DNA of 64,000 nucleotides from Bettongia penicillata ogilbyi. Lineage: Eukaryota; Chordata; Mammalia; Diprotodontia; Potoroidae. This document shows, one piece after another, positions 31,520 through 43,874 of this stretch (the stretch's first letter is position 1; each line of letters begins with the position of its first letter). The stretch spans positions 1,672,773 through 1,736,772 of the forward strand of contig JAJHZJ010000419.1 of the NCBI GenBank assembly GCA_023548195.1. Reading direction: 5' to 3'. The notes below the pieces were generated by a model. It was given only the letters and a program-made list of their open reading frames with translations. It searched no databases and was not told the DNA's origin. The position numbers were made by a program, and so were the translations under genes.

Positions 31520-32720
31520 AGTAAAGGCTTAATCAATAAAAAAGCTACCTTTGCTGTCACCAATGATCCCTACCTTACTCTCCACTGAATAGCATTTTCT
31601 CAATCCTCATTTTGTCTGACTTCTGTTGCATTTGATGCAATTGATTATCTCCCTCTTTACTAAAATTGCTTTTTCATTATTCTCTTGCTCTATTATGTTT
31701 ACTATTCTTTTCTCTGCTCCTATTGTCTCATTTTTATAGGTGCGCATAGTACACATCATCATTTATTCTTTAAGGCAAGACCTCATTGAATGATTTATCA
31801 CAAAGGACATTGTTTTGATTCATCAAACAAAGGAAATAAAGTTCCTCCAAATACCTCTCTGACTCACTAATCTAAAGCCAAATGAATCACCTTGGCCACT
31901 CAAACTTTTTTTTTCATTCTAATTGTCACCATTAACATTATTCCACTCAGGGTTAAAGCTTAGAACTAACCTTTGACTCCTCCATTCCCTTCCACCCTCA
32001 TATCAATCATTTGCCAAGTCTGATTTATTCTTCCTTTGCAATGCCTCTACATTTTGTCACCTGCTTCCAGACAATATCGTCCTCCATCTAAGTTGTAACA
32101 AAGCCTAAGTTGTCTCCTTATCTTCAGACTCTTCTCCTAGCTCATCTTTACTTGCTGCTGTGAAATTATTCAAAAGCACTCTTTGGATCCTATCACTTTT
32201 CTACTCATAATGGTTTCCCATTGCTTATCGAATACATGCCCAATTCTATAGCCTGAAGCTTAAGGCTAGGGCTGTGTGGATAAATATTTAGCAACTAACT
32301 CTCTGATATACACAGGAAAGACTTTTTAATAAGCATTATTAGTATTTTCTTCTTCATTTTCTTGAGTATAATCAGTAAAACAATACATAAAACCTTGATT
32401 TTAAGTCTTTGCCAATTTCCAAGGTATAAATGCTCACCCTGAAAATTTAACAATCAACTCTCTGGAGCTGAAAGGAGTTGACTCCAATACATTTTTTTCA
32501 AGGTGCTTCTTAACTACTTTTCCAGCTTTACCCCTCAACACTCCTTAAATTGAAACCTATGCTCCTATCAATATGAACATTCCTCAATATGAACCATTCC
32601 CCAAATGCATATTGTGCTTCTCATTCTGTTTCTTTGCTTATCTCATTCTATCAGCTTGGAAAATTCTCTCCAATGCATTATTTTCCCCAGGAAATATGCT
32701 CATTTTAACATGGGCCTTCT
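31520..32720 (+). pseudogene. L2 ORF2 C-terminal part and 3' region
   Basis: A decayed sense L2 about 1.2 kb long. 31565-31660 matches the block that reads N-D then FSVLNLLDFSA-like in the antisense copy at 26 kb. 31980-32260 follows the L2 3' coding order ('atttgccaagtctgatttatt', 'tggatcctatcacttttcta', 'tggtttcccattgcttatcg'). Many stops and an AT-rich interruption at 32290-32460. Confidence 0.7.
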
Positions 32721-32865
32721 ATAGACAGTGGTGTAATTAGAGAGATGATTTGACTTGTAGAAACTTCAAGCAACATGGGAAACCATGGAGACAGTTTCAT
32801 AGAATCATAGACACTTAAAGATCTTTTTTTCCAGCCTCACAAGCCTCACTATCTTCTCTGTTAGT

Positions 32866-32985
32866 AAAAAAATATTAGATTATAAGTTCATTTAAGATCA
32901 AGACTGTGTCTTATTTTATTCTTTTATCCCCAGTAACTAGAATAGTATAGGACACATAATTAATAATATTAGTTAAATGCTTTTC
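32866..32985 (+). mobile_element. L2 3' terminus
   Basis: 'attagattataagttcattt', 'aagactgtgtcttattttatt', 'atccccagtaactagaatag'. Confidence 0.65.
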
Positions 32986-32989
32986 TCCT

Positions 32990-33180
32990 CACAGAAACTC
33001 TGAGTGGGAGATGATATTATAGGCCCATTTCAGAGATGAGGAAACTTAAGCAGAGATTAGATGACTCCTCCAGGTTATGTAAGTAGTAAGTATATGTGAC
33101 TACATGTGAACTCATCTTCCTGCTTGAGAGGTCAGTGCTCTATCCCCTACCTTACCTAGCCGCCTAATGATAACCATTGC
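32990..33180 (-). mobile_element. MIR-type SINE
   Basis: Antisense 'agatgaggaaacttaagcag', 'ggttatgtaagtagtaagt', 'agtgctctatcccctacc'. Confidence 0.75.
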
Positions 33181-33299
33181 TATGCACGTAGTAGTCACTT
33201 GAGAAATGTTTGTTGAGGAAAATAGAACTGAATAATTCAAGAAAACTTGTGAAAATGCATTGAAGATGTAAACAAAATGCTATGGAGTTTCAGAAGAGA

Positions 33300-33800
33300 T
33301 AGACCACTTCAAGCTAACATGTTCAACAACTTCATAGAGGAAATGGAACATGACCTAGTCCTTGAAAAGATTCATAGGAACCAAAGAAATAAAACTGGAG
33401 GAAGGAGAATTCCAAGCAGAAGGAAAAGAAAGAATGAAAAAACACGCACAAAAGCAAGAAGAAAAGTAGTCCGTTTGAGTGAAGTATAAGGTACATGAAG
33501 ACAGATTGTGAGACTTAAGCTTAGAAAGGCAAGTTTATGGCAAATCAATGAAAGACTTGACAGTTAGGGTAAGGAGCCTACGTTTTATTTGGTAGGCAAT
33601 TAGGAGACATAAAAATTTTCAAACAAGGGGGAGATGTAATCAAGAAGTTCTCAGAAGATAAATCTGCAAGCAGTGTACAGAATAGACTAGAGGAGGAGAG
33701 AAACCAGACAGAGATAGAGAAGCAAGTCAGATGTGCTTAGCAATATCAGAGAAGTAGCAATATCCTTGAAAAGATCAGTGATGCTTTCCTTGAATATTTC
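33300..33800 (-). mobile_element. L2 internal fragment
   Basis: Antisense L2 3'-region order: 'ccaagcagaaggaaaagaaag', 'ggagcctacgttttatttgg', 'aggcaattaggagacataaa', 'gggggagatgtaatcaag'. Confidence 0.55.
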
Positions 33801-33959
33801 CACTGAGTGAGAAAACATTTTCCATCTTTCATGGTCTTAAGCTTATTTAGTTCTTAGAGTTAAATGAGAAGAGTGAATGAATACTTGAAAAAGGATTCTT
33901 GTGGGACTGGAGGAAAAATTGACCCCTAAATTTCTATGATTCTCTAAAATTAGTCTTCC

Positions 33960-34062
33960 CAGTTTGCCATACTCTTTGTAGTCTCTACTTTTAGAATTGT
34001 TTCTCCGTCAGTGTGTCGCCTGCAGAAAGACCCACAAGAAATGCACACATTTTCTAAGAAGG
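33960..34062 (+). repeat. 103-bp local duplication, copy A
   Basis: Starts CAGTTTGCCATACT and ends TTTTCTAAGAAGG. A copy about 90% identical, with one 2-bp length difference, sits at 35006-35110 inside the L1. Copy A is in unclassified sequence. Confidence 0.93.
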
Positions 34063-34732
34063 AGAATGTGTTGAGACATTAGAATACATGAAGACATTAG
34101 CAAAAATAGCTTATCATATTAGTTAGCCATTTATTATCAGAATCCTAATGAAGGAGAGATTTTGATGGAAAACAAAACATGAAGGGAAGCTCTGGCACAT
34201 GGGGTCCTGTAATGTAAGACCCAGAAAGTAACTATAGTGAAGAGCCCTGGATAGTGATAGAGGCAATATTAGAGTTTAGATAAAACAAAAATTAACCATG
34301 GCAAAACTTCTTTTTTTAAATCTATGAGTTCCAAATTCTCTCTCTCCTTTGAGCCTCTCCCCATTTGATGTCAATTGTACATGTGTAGTCCTGCAAAACA
34401 TATTTCCATGTTATCCATGTTGAAAAGAAAACAAGGCAAAATGAAACAGTAAAAATAAACTATTTTTACATGTGGTTCAATCTGCATTCAGAGTGCAATA
34501 GTTCTCTCTCTGGAGGTAGATAGCATATTTAATCTTTGGTCCTTCTGAATCATTTTGAATCATCGTCTAGATCAGAGCAGCTAAGTCTTTCACAGCTGAT
34601 CATCCTAATAATATTGCTGTTTCTATGTGCATCACTCTCCTGGTTCTGCTCACTTCATGTTGTATGAATTCATTTAAGTCTTAATAAGGCTTCCCACTTA
34701 TCATTTCTTATAGCACATTAGTATCCCATCAC

Positions 34733-34932
34733 AGGCAGCTAGCTGGTAGAGTGGATAGAGTGCTAGTTCTGGAGTCAGGAACACCTGAGGTCAAATGCAG
34801 TCTCAGACACCTACTAGCTCTGTAAAATGAGCTGGAGAAGTAAATGACAAAGCACTCCAGTAACATTGCCAAGAAAACCCCAAAAGGGACCATGAAGAGT
34901 CGGACACAACTGAAATGACTCAAAAACAGCAT
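34733..34932 (+). mobile_element. tRNA-derived SINE with internal deletion, inside L1
   Basis: Complete ends ('ggcagctagctggtagagtgg' to 'agtcggacacaactgaaatgac') but the middle jumps from 'actagctct' to 'gtaaaatgagctgg', losing the stretch between. The flanks 'atcccatcaca' and 'attctatcaca' look like a decayed 10-11-bp target duplication derived from the L1. Confidence 0.88.
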
Positions 34933-35005
34933 TCTATCACAATCATATACCACAATTTGTTCACCTCAAAAGATGGGTATCTCTTTAATTTCCAATTCTT
35001 TGCCA

Positions 35006-35110
35006 CAGTTTGCCATACTGTTTGTAATCTCTACTTTTAGAATTGTTTCTCTGTCAGCACATCATCTGCAGAAAGACCCACACAAGAAATGCACACATTT
35101 TCTAAGAAGG
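35006..35110 (+). repeat. 105-bp local duplication, copy B, inserted in L1
   Basis: Interrupts the L1 3' UTR between 'tccaattctttgcca' and 'atagctgctataaacag', which are contiguous in other L1 tails. Its sequence is that of 33960-34062, about 1.05 kb to the left, in the same orientation. A TTTGCCA repeat at the left junction may be the microhomology used. Confidence 0.9.
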
Positions 35111-35559
35111 GATGCTATAAAATAGCTGCTATAAACAGTTTTGTACAGATAGGTCCTTTTCTCTTTCCTTTGATATCTTTGGGATTCAAACATAGTAGTG
35201 GTATTGCTAAGTATTGCTGGGATAAAGAGTATGCACAATTTTATAGCCCTTTAAGAATAGTTTCAAATTGTTCTCCAAAATAGTTGAACTAGTTCACAAC
35301 TATACCAACAACACATTAGTGTTCCAAGTTTTTGGCATCCTGTTCAATATTTGTCATTTTCTTTTTCTGTCCTGTTAGCCAGTTTGACATGTGTATCTCA
35401 GAGTTATTTTAATTTGCATTTCTCTAATCAGTAATGATTTAGAGTTTTTTTATATGACTTGGATAGTTTTGATTTCTTTTTCTGAAAACTGCCTTTTCAT
35501 ATTCTTTGACAAATTATCAACTGGGAAATAGATTATTTTTATAAATTTGACTCAGTGCA

Positions 35560-37690
35560 CTATATATTTGAGAAATGAGATTTTTTAAGAGAAACTTGCT
35601 GTAAAATTTGCTCCCAGTTTCCTGTTTTCCTTCTAATTTTGGCTTGCATTGATTTTGTTTGTGCAAAAGCACAAATATTTTGTGTAATCATTATCTATTT
35701 TACCTCCTATAATCTTCTTCATCACTTATTTAGTCATAAATTCTTCCCTTATTCATAGATCTAGCAGGCACATTTTTACCTATTCCCCAAATTTACTTAT
35801 GACATCATATTTTATGTCTAAATAATTTTTTCATGTTGACCTTCTCCTGGTATGTGGTGTGATATGTTGATCTATTACTAGCTTCTGTCAAATTTCTTTC
35901 CAGTTTGACCAACAATTTTTGTCAGATGTTGAGTTTTTACACCCCAAAATTTAGATCTTCTGGTTTATCAAAGATAGATTTCTATAATAATTAATAACTA
36001 TGTATTGTGGACCTAATCTATTCCACTGATCCACCACTCTATTTCTTAGCCAGTACCAGAATTTTTTTCATGATTACTATTTTGTAATATAGCTTGAAAC
36101 ATGAAACTACTGAGCAACCTTCCCTTATATTTAAAAATTGATTCTCTAGATATTGGGGACCTTTTGTTCTTATAGATGAATTTTGTTTCTATTTTTTTCT
36201 AGCTCTATAAAAGATTTTTGGTAGTTTAATCAGTATGGCACTTAATAAGTAAATTAACAGGTAGAATTGTCATTTTTATTAGATTGGCTCAACCTACCCA
36301 TGAGAAATTAATATTTTTCTAATTGTTTAGAAGTGTATATTTGCATAAAAAGTTTTTTCTTTTTTTTAACTATGTTCATGGAATCCCTAAGTTGGTCTTA
36401 GCATATAGACTTCCAAGTATTGTATATTCTCTGCAACTACTTTAAAATGAATTTCCCTTTGTATTTCTTCCTGCTGGATTTTCTTGGGAGTAAATAAAAA
36501 TGCTAATGATTTATGTGGGTTTATCTTATATCCTGCAACTTTGCCAAAGTTGTTCATTGTTTCAACTACTTTTTTAGTTGATTCTCTGGAATTGTCTATG
36601 TTACCAAATCATCTACAGAGACTGATGTTTTTTTCTTCCTCATTGCCTATTTTTATTCCTTTGATTTCTTTTCTAATTGCTATAGCTATCATTTTGGGCA
36701 AAATATTAAATGATATTAGTGATCATGGACATCTGTGCTTCACTCAATTTAATTGGGAAATCTTCAAGTTTACATTACAGATAATTCTTGTTGATGGTTT
36801 TAGAAAGAACTACTTATTTTGAGAAAGGTTCTATTGATTCCTACATTTTCTAATGTTTTTTAATTGGAATGATTACATCTTTTCAAAGACTTTTTCTGCC
36901 CCTATTAAGATAATCATATGATTTTTGTTTTGGTTATTGATACAACCAATTATGTTGATAGTTTTCCTAACAATGAACATGCCCTGAATTCCTTCTATAA
37001 ATCCTACCTGGTAACAGTGTGTATGATTTTTGTGGTATATAGCTGTAATCTTTTTTGCTAGTATTTTATTCTAGATGTTTACATTTATATTCATTAAGAA
37101 AATTGGTCTATGGTTTTCTTTCTCTGTGTTTGCTTTGCATCAATATTATATTTGTGTCATAAAATAAATTTGTCAGAATTCCTTCTTTGCCTATTTTTTT
37201 CAAGTAGTTTATAAAGTATTAGGATTAATTGTTCCTTAAATGGTTGGCAAATCCATCTAGTACAGGGAAATTTTTCTTAAAAAACTTACTGTCGACTTAT
37301 CTAATTTCTTTTTTTAATATACAACTATGTATGCATTCTATTTTTTCTTCTATATATTTTTGTAAATATTCATCCATTTCTCTTAGATTGTCCATTTTAC
37401 TGAGTAATTAGGCAAAACAACTCTTAATTGCTGTCTTAATTTCTTCTTCATTGGTAGTATTTTCATTCTTTTCATTTTTGATACTGGTAATTTGGTTTTC
37501 TTTTTTTTAAATCAAATTACCCAATAATGGTTCATCCATTTCATTGTCTTTTTCATAAACAGAGATCTTGGTTTTACTTATTAGTTCAATTTTTAACTTT
37601 GAATTTTATTCATCTCTCCTTTGATTTTCACAAATTTTATTTTGGTTTTTAATTGGAGATTTAAAATATATTCTTTTTTTAAAGTATTTT
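35560..37690 (-). pseudogene. L1 ORF2 remnant (RT to C-terminus)
   Basis: Antisense L1 ORF2, recognisable in the 36430-37620 block where the plus strand reads 'attttcttgggagtaaataa', 'cctgcaactttgccaaagttg', 'ctattgattcctacattttct' and 'atacaaccaattatgttgat'. These correspond to the RT palm and following regions. Frame breaks are numerous; the 112-codon plus frame at 36484 is a shadow. Confidence 0.8.
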
Positions 37691-38257
37691 TTTTCTTAAA
37701 TTGAATGCCCAACCTCTTCTTTTCACATCTCTTTTATATGAGATAATTTTCCCTTTCTTCTCCCTTCCCCCTTCTTCAAGAACAACCATCTTTCTCACCT
37801 CTTCTTTTTTTCATCATTCAAACATAATCAATTCACTCTTATACCCTCTTTTTTTGTAGAGTCCTCTGAAATGCTCCAATAATGATAAACTTCTCAGAAG
37901 ATACATGTATCATCTTCCCATATAGAAAAGTAAAATGTCTTATCTTCTTGAGATCCTTATTATTTCTCCTTCATGTTTACCTTTTCATGTTTCTCTTGAG
38001 TCGTGTATTTGAAAGTCAGATTTTCTATTCAGTGCTAGCCTTTTCCTCAGGAATGCTTCAAAGTCCTCTACTTTATTGAATATCCATTTTTCCCCTTGAA
38101 GGATTATAGTAACTTTTGCTTGGATAAGTTATTCTTGGTTATAATTCCAACTCTTTTGCTTTCCAGAATATCATATTACAAGTCCTCTATTCCTTTCATT
38201 TGGTAGCTTGTATGATCCTGACTGTGACTCTGTAGTATTTGAATAGTTTCTTTCTGT

Positions 38258-38262
38258 CTGCT
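38258..38262. repeat. 5-bp target duplication, left (CTGCT)
   Basis: CTGCT precedes the left LTR and is repeated at 40732-40736 after the right LTR. The L1 has a single CTGCT-containing site here, as expected for an insertion. Confidence 0.85.
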
Positions 38263-38989
38263 TGTATCAATAAGCACTCCAACATACATAGGGGGGGCCT
38301 CCTACCACAGGTTCTTAGATCTGTATTCATAAAAGGAAAGGCAACTTTTGAGGAGTTAACAGTCACTTTAATCAAGCACATGTATCATTCCTTAAACCAA
38401 GTACATATATTATTCACCTAATTCAGAGGAGTCAGCACCCTGAACTTCAAAGAAAATATAGAGAAATCAAAAGATCGATAGACATGACTTCCTCTGCCTG
38501 AATTCAACAGAGAGGGGGACCCCAACTGTCTGACCATAGTTACCAGAGAGGGAAGCACTGACATGTAGCTTTTCAAAGCTGGGGCCTCTTTTAGCAGCTT
38601 CCCAGAGTCCTCATCTGGCACTCAAACCTTCTTACAAAAACTAAGCCCCAAAGTGAAACCTCACCCTCAGAGTATTTATATCCTTTTTAGAGCCACAGGG
38701 CATCGCCACCCTTGAGTACCAGTGCCTCATTAACAAAAACTGTAGATGTTCCTACAAATTTTCCCTAATCAAACTCCCCGTAATGGGCAGGCCTATTAAT
38801 AGATGGAGAAGATTTTTAATCACATTAACAATGCAAATACATGTACCGTTTCTAGTTAAAGAAACTCTTTTTTCTGTACTTTACTCCTTCCTAGTAAACA
38901 CTCTTGATTGATAAAAGCAAGATTCTATCAGGCGCTTGATTATACTACAACAAAAACAGCAAAAGATCCTAATTTTGCTTGCTATTACA
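38263..38989 (-). repeat. LTR (3' LTR on minus strand)
   Basis: 727 bp. Clearly homologous to 39985-40731, with several small indels. Confidence 0.9.
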
Positions 38990-39984
38990 CTCCACCCTAC
39001 AAGAATCCTTGGCCTTACTAATCTGCAGGCCATGGGTCCTGTAACAAATAGGCATTATACTTTGCAATCCCAAATCCAGGTGATTTATGCAGGTTACGTG
39101 GGCAACTTGCATCTGAATAGATATTAACATTTCCTTAGTAAATAAAACATAGTTCACATTTACAGAATACAGGACATAGGAATTTATTACTAAAGTGTCC
39201 ATATGGCTTTAAACAAACCCAAAGGTATAGACATCATTCTTTGAGAAGAGAGCAACCAGCTCCTCCTTCCTCAATTCCAAACGAAAATATCCAAACAAAG
39301 TCCTTTTCAGGGCATGTCCTCCCCACCCTGCACTCCCAGGGTGGTCTCTAATGAGTCAAGTCTCCATCTTAATGCTCCAGAACCCTGCTTCCGAGTCCTG
39401 AGGGGTGGGTGAGCAACAATGCCATCAGAGTGGTATCCTGGGAGTGCACAGGGCACTTCCCCCAACCCACTCTAGGCAACTTCACCCCCTGGGTCTCAAA
39501 CTCTCACAGGAAAATACTGCAAAAAGGTTCACTCAGTGCCTTGCTGTACAGTTCCAATCTGAACTCCAAGCTCCTGGGTTCCTCCTCTAGCAAGACTCAA
39601 CCACTCCCAACTCCTACCTGGTTCTGCAGGCTGGCAGCTCTGCTGTCCTGTTTCTCTCACCTTACCAAGATCAGCATACTGGCTATTCTTCACTTCTGCT
39701 GGGTGGTTTAATATACAGGTTTCTGGTAAGGTTCTAGGGCTCCATTCCAAGCTCTTGCTGCTCTGGTCCAGTTTCTGAATACAATACACTTTCAGGGCCT
39801 TCATTCCTCTGCAACAGTCAGGAGCTAGGCTAATCCACTCAAGTCCTGGCTCTGGCCATTCCCACTTCCCTTGGCTCTACAAAGCAATAGTTGCTAGAAC
39901 TGGGAAACAACAGACAATTTTCCCAGTCCCCCAAAACGCATACTTCCCCTTTAATTTATGCAGATCTTACCAACTATGCCATAA

Positions 39985-40731
39985 TGTAGCAGTAAGCACT
40001 CTGACATACATAGAGGGATCTGCTATCACAGGTTCTTAGATCTATATTTATAAAAGGAAAGCAGCTTTCAAGGGGGTAACAATCACTTTAATCAAGCCCA
40101 TGTATCAATCCTTTAGCCAACCATATACATCATGCACCTAATTCAAGGGAGTCAGCACCCTGAAATTCAAAGAAAATACAGAGAAATCAAAAGAGTCAAT
40201 AGACATGGCTTCCTCTGCCTGAATTCAACAGACAGTTCCAACTGTCTGCCCATAGTTACCAGAGAGGGAAACATGACATCTGGGTTCTCAAAGCTAAAAT
40301 CTAGGTTCTCAAAGTCAGGGGGCTCCTTAGCAACTTTCTAGAGTCCTCATCTGGCACGCAAACCTTCTTGCAAAAACTAAACCCCAAAGTAAATCCTTCA
40401 CTCAGAATATTTATACGTTTTTTTAGAGTGAGAGGGTATCATAACTCTTTAGAATCAGTGCCTCATTAACAAAAGGCTTGGTCCTTCCCACAAATCTTCC
40501 TTAATCAAACTCTCCTTAATGGGCAGGCCCATTAATGGGTAGGGAAGATCTTTAATCACATTAAAATGATTAACAATACAAATTCATATACTATTTCTAG
40601 TTAAAGAAACTTTTGTTTCTGTACTTTACTCCTTGTAAAGACTCTTGATTGATAAAGGCAAGATTCAATCAGAGGCACTTGATTTTACTAAAATAAAAAC
40701 AGCAAAAGATCCTATTTTGATTGCCATTACA
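39985..40731 (-). repeat. LTR (5' LTR on minus strand)
   Basis: 747 bp, with TATAAATA on the minus strand near 40408-40417. Divergence from its partner shows an old insertion. Confidence 0.9.
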
Positions 40732-42554
40732 CTGCTTGAAGTATTTGCTGTCTGACCTGCAAAATCTGGAATTTGGCTATAATAATTCTGGGAGTTTCCC
40801 TTTGGATACCTCTTTCAGGAGGTGCTTGGTGAATTCTTTCAATTTTTCTTTTACCCCCTGGTTCTAGGATGTTGGGGGTAGTTTTCCTGTATAATTTCTT
40901 GAAATATGTTGTCTAGGCTCTTTGATCATAGCTTTCAGGTAATCCAATAGTTTTTAAGTTATCTCTCTTTTTGTTTTCCAGGTCACTTGTTTTACTCAGA
41001 AATATTTCATGTTTTCTTTTTCTTTTTCGTCCTTTTGACTTTGATTATTTCTTGATGTCTAATGAAGTAGTTAGCTTTCAGCTGTCCAATTCTAATTGTT
41101 AAGGAACTATTTTCATTAGTGAATTTTTGTACTACTTTAAAAAAATTCAGTCAATTCTGTTTTTATAAGCTGTTATCTTTCTGTATTTTGTGCTCCTTGT
41201 TTACTAGGCTATTAAGGGTATTTTTGTAATTTTCTTCTTTTCGTTTCATTTATTTACCTAATTTTTCCTCTGTTACTCTTATTTATTTTGAAAATTTTTT
41301 TTAGCTCTTCTACGAATTATTGTTGGGCTTCTGTCTGACTCATCTTTTTGTTTGAGGCTTTTGCTTGTGGTTATTTTGACTTCATTGTCTTCTGAGTTTG
41401 TGTCTTCATCATCCCTGTCACCACAGTAATTTTTTTTTATCAGGTTCTTTTGTTGTTAAGTGGTGGTGTTATTTGCTCATTTTTTTCACCTTACTTCTTG
41501 ATTTTGAATTCTGTGTTAATGTTGGGCTCTATTTCTTGTGTGGCATGGTGGGAGGGGCACTGTTTCAAACTTCAAACTTTTTCACACTGCTGTTTTTAGA
41601 GTTAATTCTGGAGTTTGGGAAGTTTTTGGTGCTACTCAAGTGGTATAATCTAGGGAGAGGTGTTGTCCTTTCTTGGTCTGCAGTCTATTGCTTATCCAGG
41701 AAGGGGCCCTGATCCCTGGGGTTGTAACTGGTACTCTTCCTCAGGGCCCCTCCTCCCTTGGGACAGGAAACTATACTGTTACTCAGGATCCCTCATCCTT
41801 TGACCTTAGAAGAGATATCACCCCTCAGGGCTTCTATTTGCTCTTAATTAAAAGTGCTTCTCTTCACCCTTCAACTGTGACCCAGAATTGGCTATAGGCA
41901 ATGGAGTTGCAAAACAGTTGTCTCTCTGGGCTCCTATTCCTTCTTGATTGAAAGTGCTTCTCTCTCCCCTTTAACTGTGACCTAGGAGTGGATATAAGCG
42001 ATGGAGTTGCCACATAGTATTTGGTTTTGCATACAGAGCTAACACAGGGGTACCAAGGAATTTCTTTTTGACCAGTTGCAAGATCACTTTAGTATCTTTG
42101 GTTTGAGAGCTCCCAAAACTGTTGTTGCTTTTGTCACTACCACCTAGATATACCACTGTTGTTCATCCACATGGGCTATGGAGCAACCACCCTCACTTCT
42201 CCATCACATATCTCTCTTTCTGATCTCCTATGTTGCCTTGGTATGGAAGAAAGTCTCATTCTGACCTTTTGTCGACTCTGCCACTCTAGAATTCTATTTG
42301 AGTCATTATTTTAAAATTGTTTAGAGGAGATTGTTTTGAGAGCTCAGTTGAGCGTTTTCTTTACTCTGTCATCTTTGCTGTGCTCTTAAAAGTTAACAAT
42401 AATCTACTGATTTGAAAAAAATTTTGTTTCACCTATTAGAAAAATTAGAACTTAAGCATATAGTGTCTTCCCCACCTAGATATAAATTCCTTATGGGCCT
42501 AGACAAAGCTTTAATTTTCATCATTTCCCATTAAAATCATTCAATAACCAGTAA

Positions 42555-42720
42555 GTGAATAAACATTTACTAAACATCAATTATGTGCCAAGCACTAGAG
42601 AAACAAAGTCTCTGCTTTCAAAGAGCTCACAGTCTAACAGGGGAGGTAACATCCAAACAACTGTGTACAAAGAAACTAAGTACAACTATCTATGTAGCAC
42701 TATCTGTAAATAGCACAATC
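42555..42720 (-). mobile_element. L2 3' tip
   Basis: 'gaataaacatttactaaacatc', 'ttatgtgccaagcactagag', 'ctcacagtctaacaggggagg': a clear antisense L2 terminus. Confidence 0.8.
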
Positions 42721-42892
42721 ATAGTGTTATCTAAGAATTGGAATTCTTAGGAATTACCCAGTATTATTAGACTCTATAAATACTTGATAGTTGACTAGCA
42801 ACAAAATTCATATTTTTATCTATTGTTTCTTAGATATTAATCTTTGCTTGTCTCCATGAAAATCCTTCTCCAACATTTAGCCATGGGGTTAA

Positions 42893-43795
42893 TGTAAAAG
42901 CAAGCACCCCAACATACACAGGAGGGCCTGCTCTACAGGTTCTTACATCTGCTTTTCTAAGAGGAAAGAAACTTTTGAGGGGTCAACAATCATTTTAATC
43001 AAGCACATGTATCATTTACTTAGTTCAGGGGAAAAAGTCAGCACCCTGAACTTCAGAGAAACAAAGATCAACTAATAGACAGGGCTTCCAATCATCTGAG
43101 CATAAGCAATACATATATCACAGATCAACAGACAGATAACTGTCTGACCATACAAACATAGTTACCAGAGAGAAAAGCACCAAAATCTGGGTTTTCAAAG
43201 CCAAGGTGCTTCTTGGTGGCTTCCCAGAGTCTCATCTGGTCAAACACTTTCAATGAGTGAACCCCTGAGTACAACCTTACCTCAGAGTATTTATACATTT
43301 TTCAGAGCCAGAAGGCATCACAATCCTTGAGAACCAGTGCGTTAGAAATTTTAAAAAATGGTAAGCCCCCCCTAATCAAACTTTCCTAATGCACAGGCCC
43401 ATTAACGGGTAGAGATCTTTAACTCTCTGATTAGCATCACAGCTAACAAGGTCTATTCCAGAAGAATAGGAACTCTTGATAGATTCTGTCAAGCTGGAGA
43501 TTGATTCTGATATCCAAGGACTAGTCTAGCCAAGGATAGAGATTCCAGTAATGGGCAGGTTTTGTTCTCTAGACTCTAAATTCTTTGTCATGGTAATCCA
43601 TAACACAGATAAAAATACATAATAACTCATCAGGTCTATAATGGCATCCTTTTCATTCTGCAGAGACAGAGATGAAATAGTCACAAAGGAGTCAGAGGGT
43701 ACTTAGAATCACACAATGCTTACACAGTATAGGAACATTAGTTTAATTATGGGTACTCTAAATGGGAACTATTTGTCTTGATTAGCTGCTATACT
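42893..43795 (-). mobile_element. Solo LTR related to the 38.3-40.7-kb element
   Basis: Starts TGTAAAAGCAAGCACCCC and tracks the same order (tacaggttcttacatctg, 'tttaatcaagcacatgtatca', 'gtcagcaccctgaacttc', 'cagagtatttatacat' with a minus-strand TATAAATA near 43290). It differs in its last ~350 bp, so it is a longer subfamily. The right end is uncertain; no target duplication seen. Confidence 0.75.
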
Positions 43796-43874
43796 GCTGG
43801 AGAAACTCAACCATGCTTATATTGATATCAATTTAAATAAAATCAAATGACAAAAAGAAACCCCAATTAAATGA

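Larger units (their letters stand above)
38263..40731 (-). mobile_element. Non-autonomous two-LTR ERV element (2.47 kb)
   Basis: Two direct LTRs (38263-38989, 39985-40731) flank 995 bp of interior. Both begin TGTA and end TACA on the plus strand. The minus strand is coding-sense by three criteria: a TATAAATA box in each LTR (about 38672 and 40408), a purine-rich AGGGTGGAG adjoining the LTR at 38990 (polypurine tract), and a TGG-starting primer-site candidate next to the other LTR (about 39981). The interior has no gag or pol similarity; a 91-codon minus frame (39529-39804) is unrecognised. The 5-bp duplication fits ERV-L/MaLR-like elements, but class is not proven. A related single LTR lies at 42893. 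Confidence 0.85.
37975..41480 (-). pseudogene. L1 ORF1 remnant split by an LTR element
   Basis: Reading minus, the start codon is near 41480. The coiled-coil part lies at about 41330-41000 and the RRM segment at about 40990-40737. The C-terminal part (equivalent to HAL1 ORF1 residues about 285-368) is at 38262-37975. The two halves are separated by the LTR element. DNA identity with HAL1 ORF1 is clear, for example around the phrase 'gacctggaaaa' then 'gagagataactt'. Many stops. Confidence 0.82.
34311..42388 (-). mobile_element. Old L1, interrupted three times, with internal ORF2 deletion
   Basis: On the minus strand the L1 5' end is at about 42388 (GAGCACAGCAAAGATGACAGAG, decayed from the canonical start seen in the HAL1). 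The 5' UTR follows (42388-41481), then ORF1 (41480-37975), part of ORF2 (about 37690-35560) and the 3' UTR to about 34311. Later events are a SINE at 34733-34932, the duplicated 105-bp block at 35006-35110 and a two-LTR element at 38263-40731. The endonuclease-coding 5' part of ORF2 is absent, so ORF2 was deleted internally before or after insertion. L1 sequence totals about 5.3 kb without the insertions. Confidence 0.88.

Noticed and set aside
39529..39804. 91-codon minus frame in the interior of the two-LTR element
   Set aside because: In coding sense for the element but with no gag, protease or env similarity and no second support.
42893..43795. Idea that the three related LTRs form one larger provirus
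   Set aside because: The inner pair has its own 5-bp duplication at 38258 and 40732, and 40737-42388 is L1, not viral interior.
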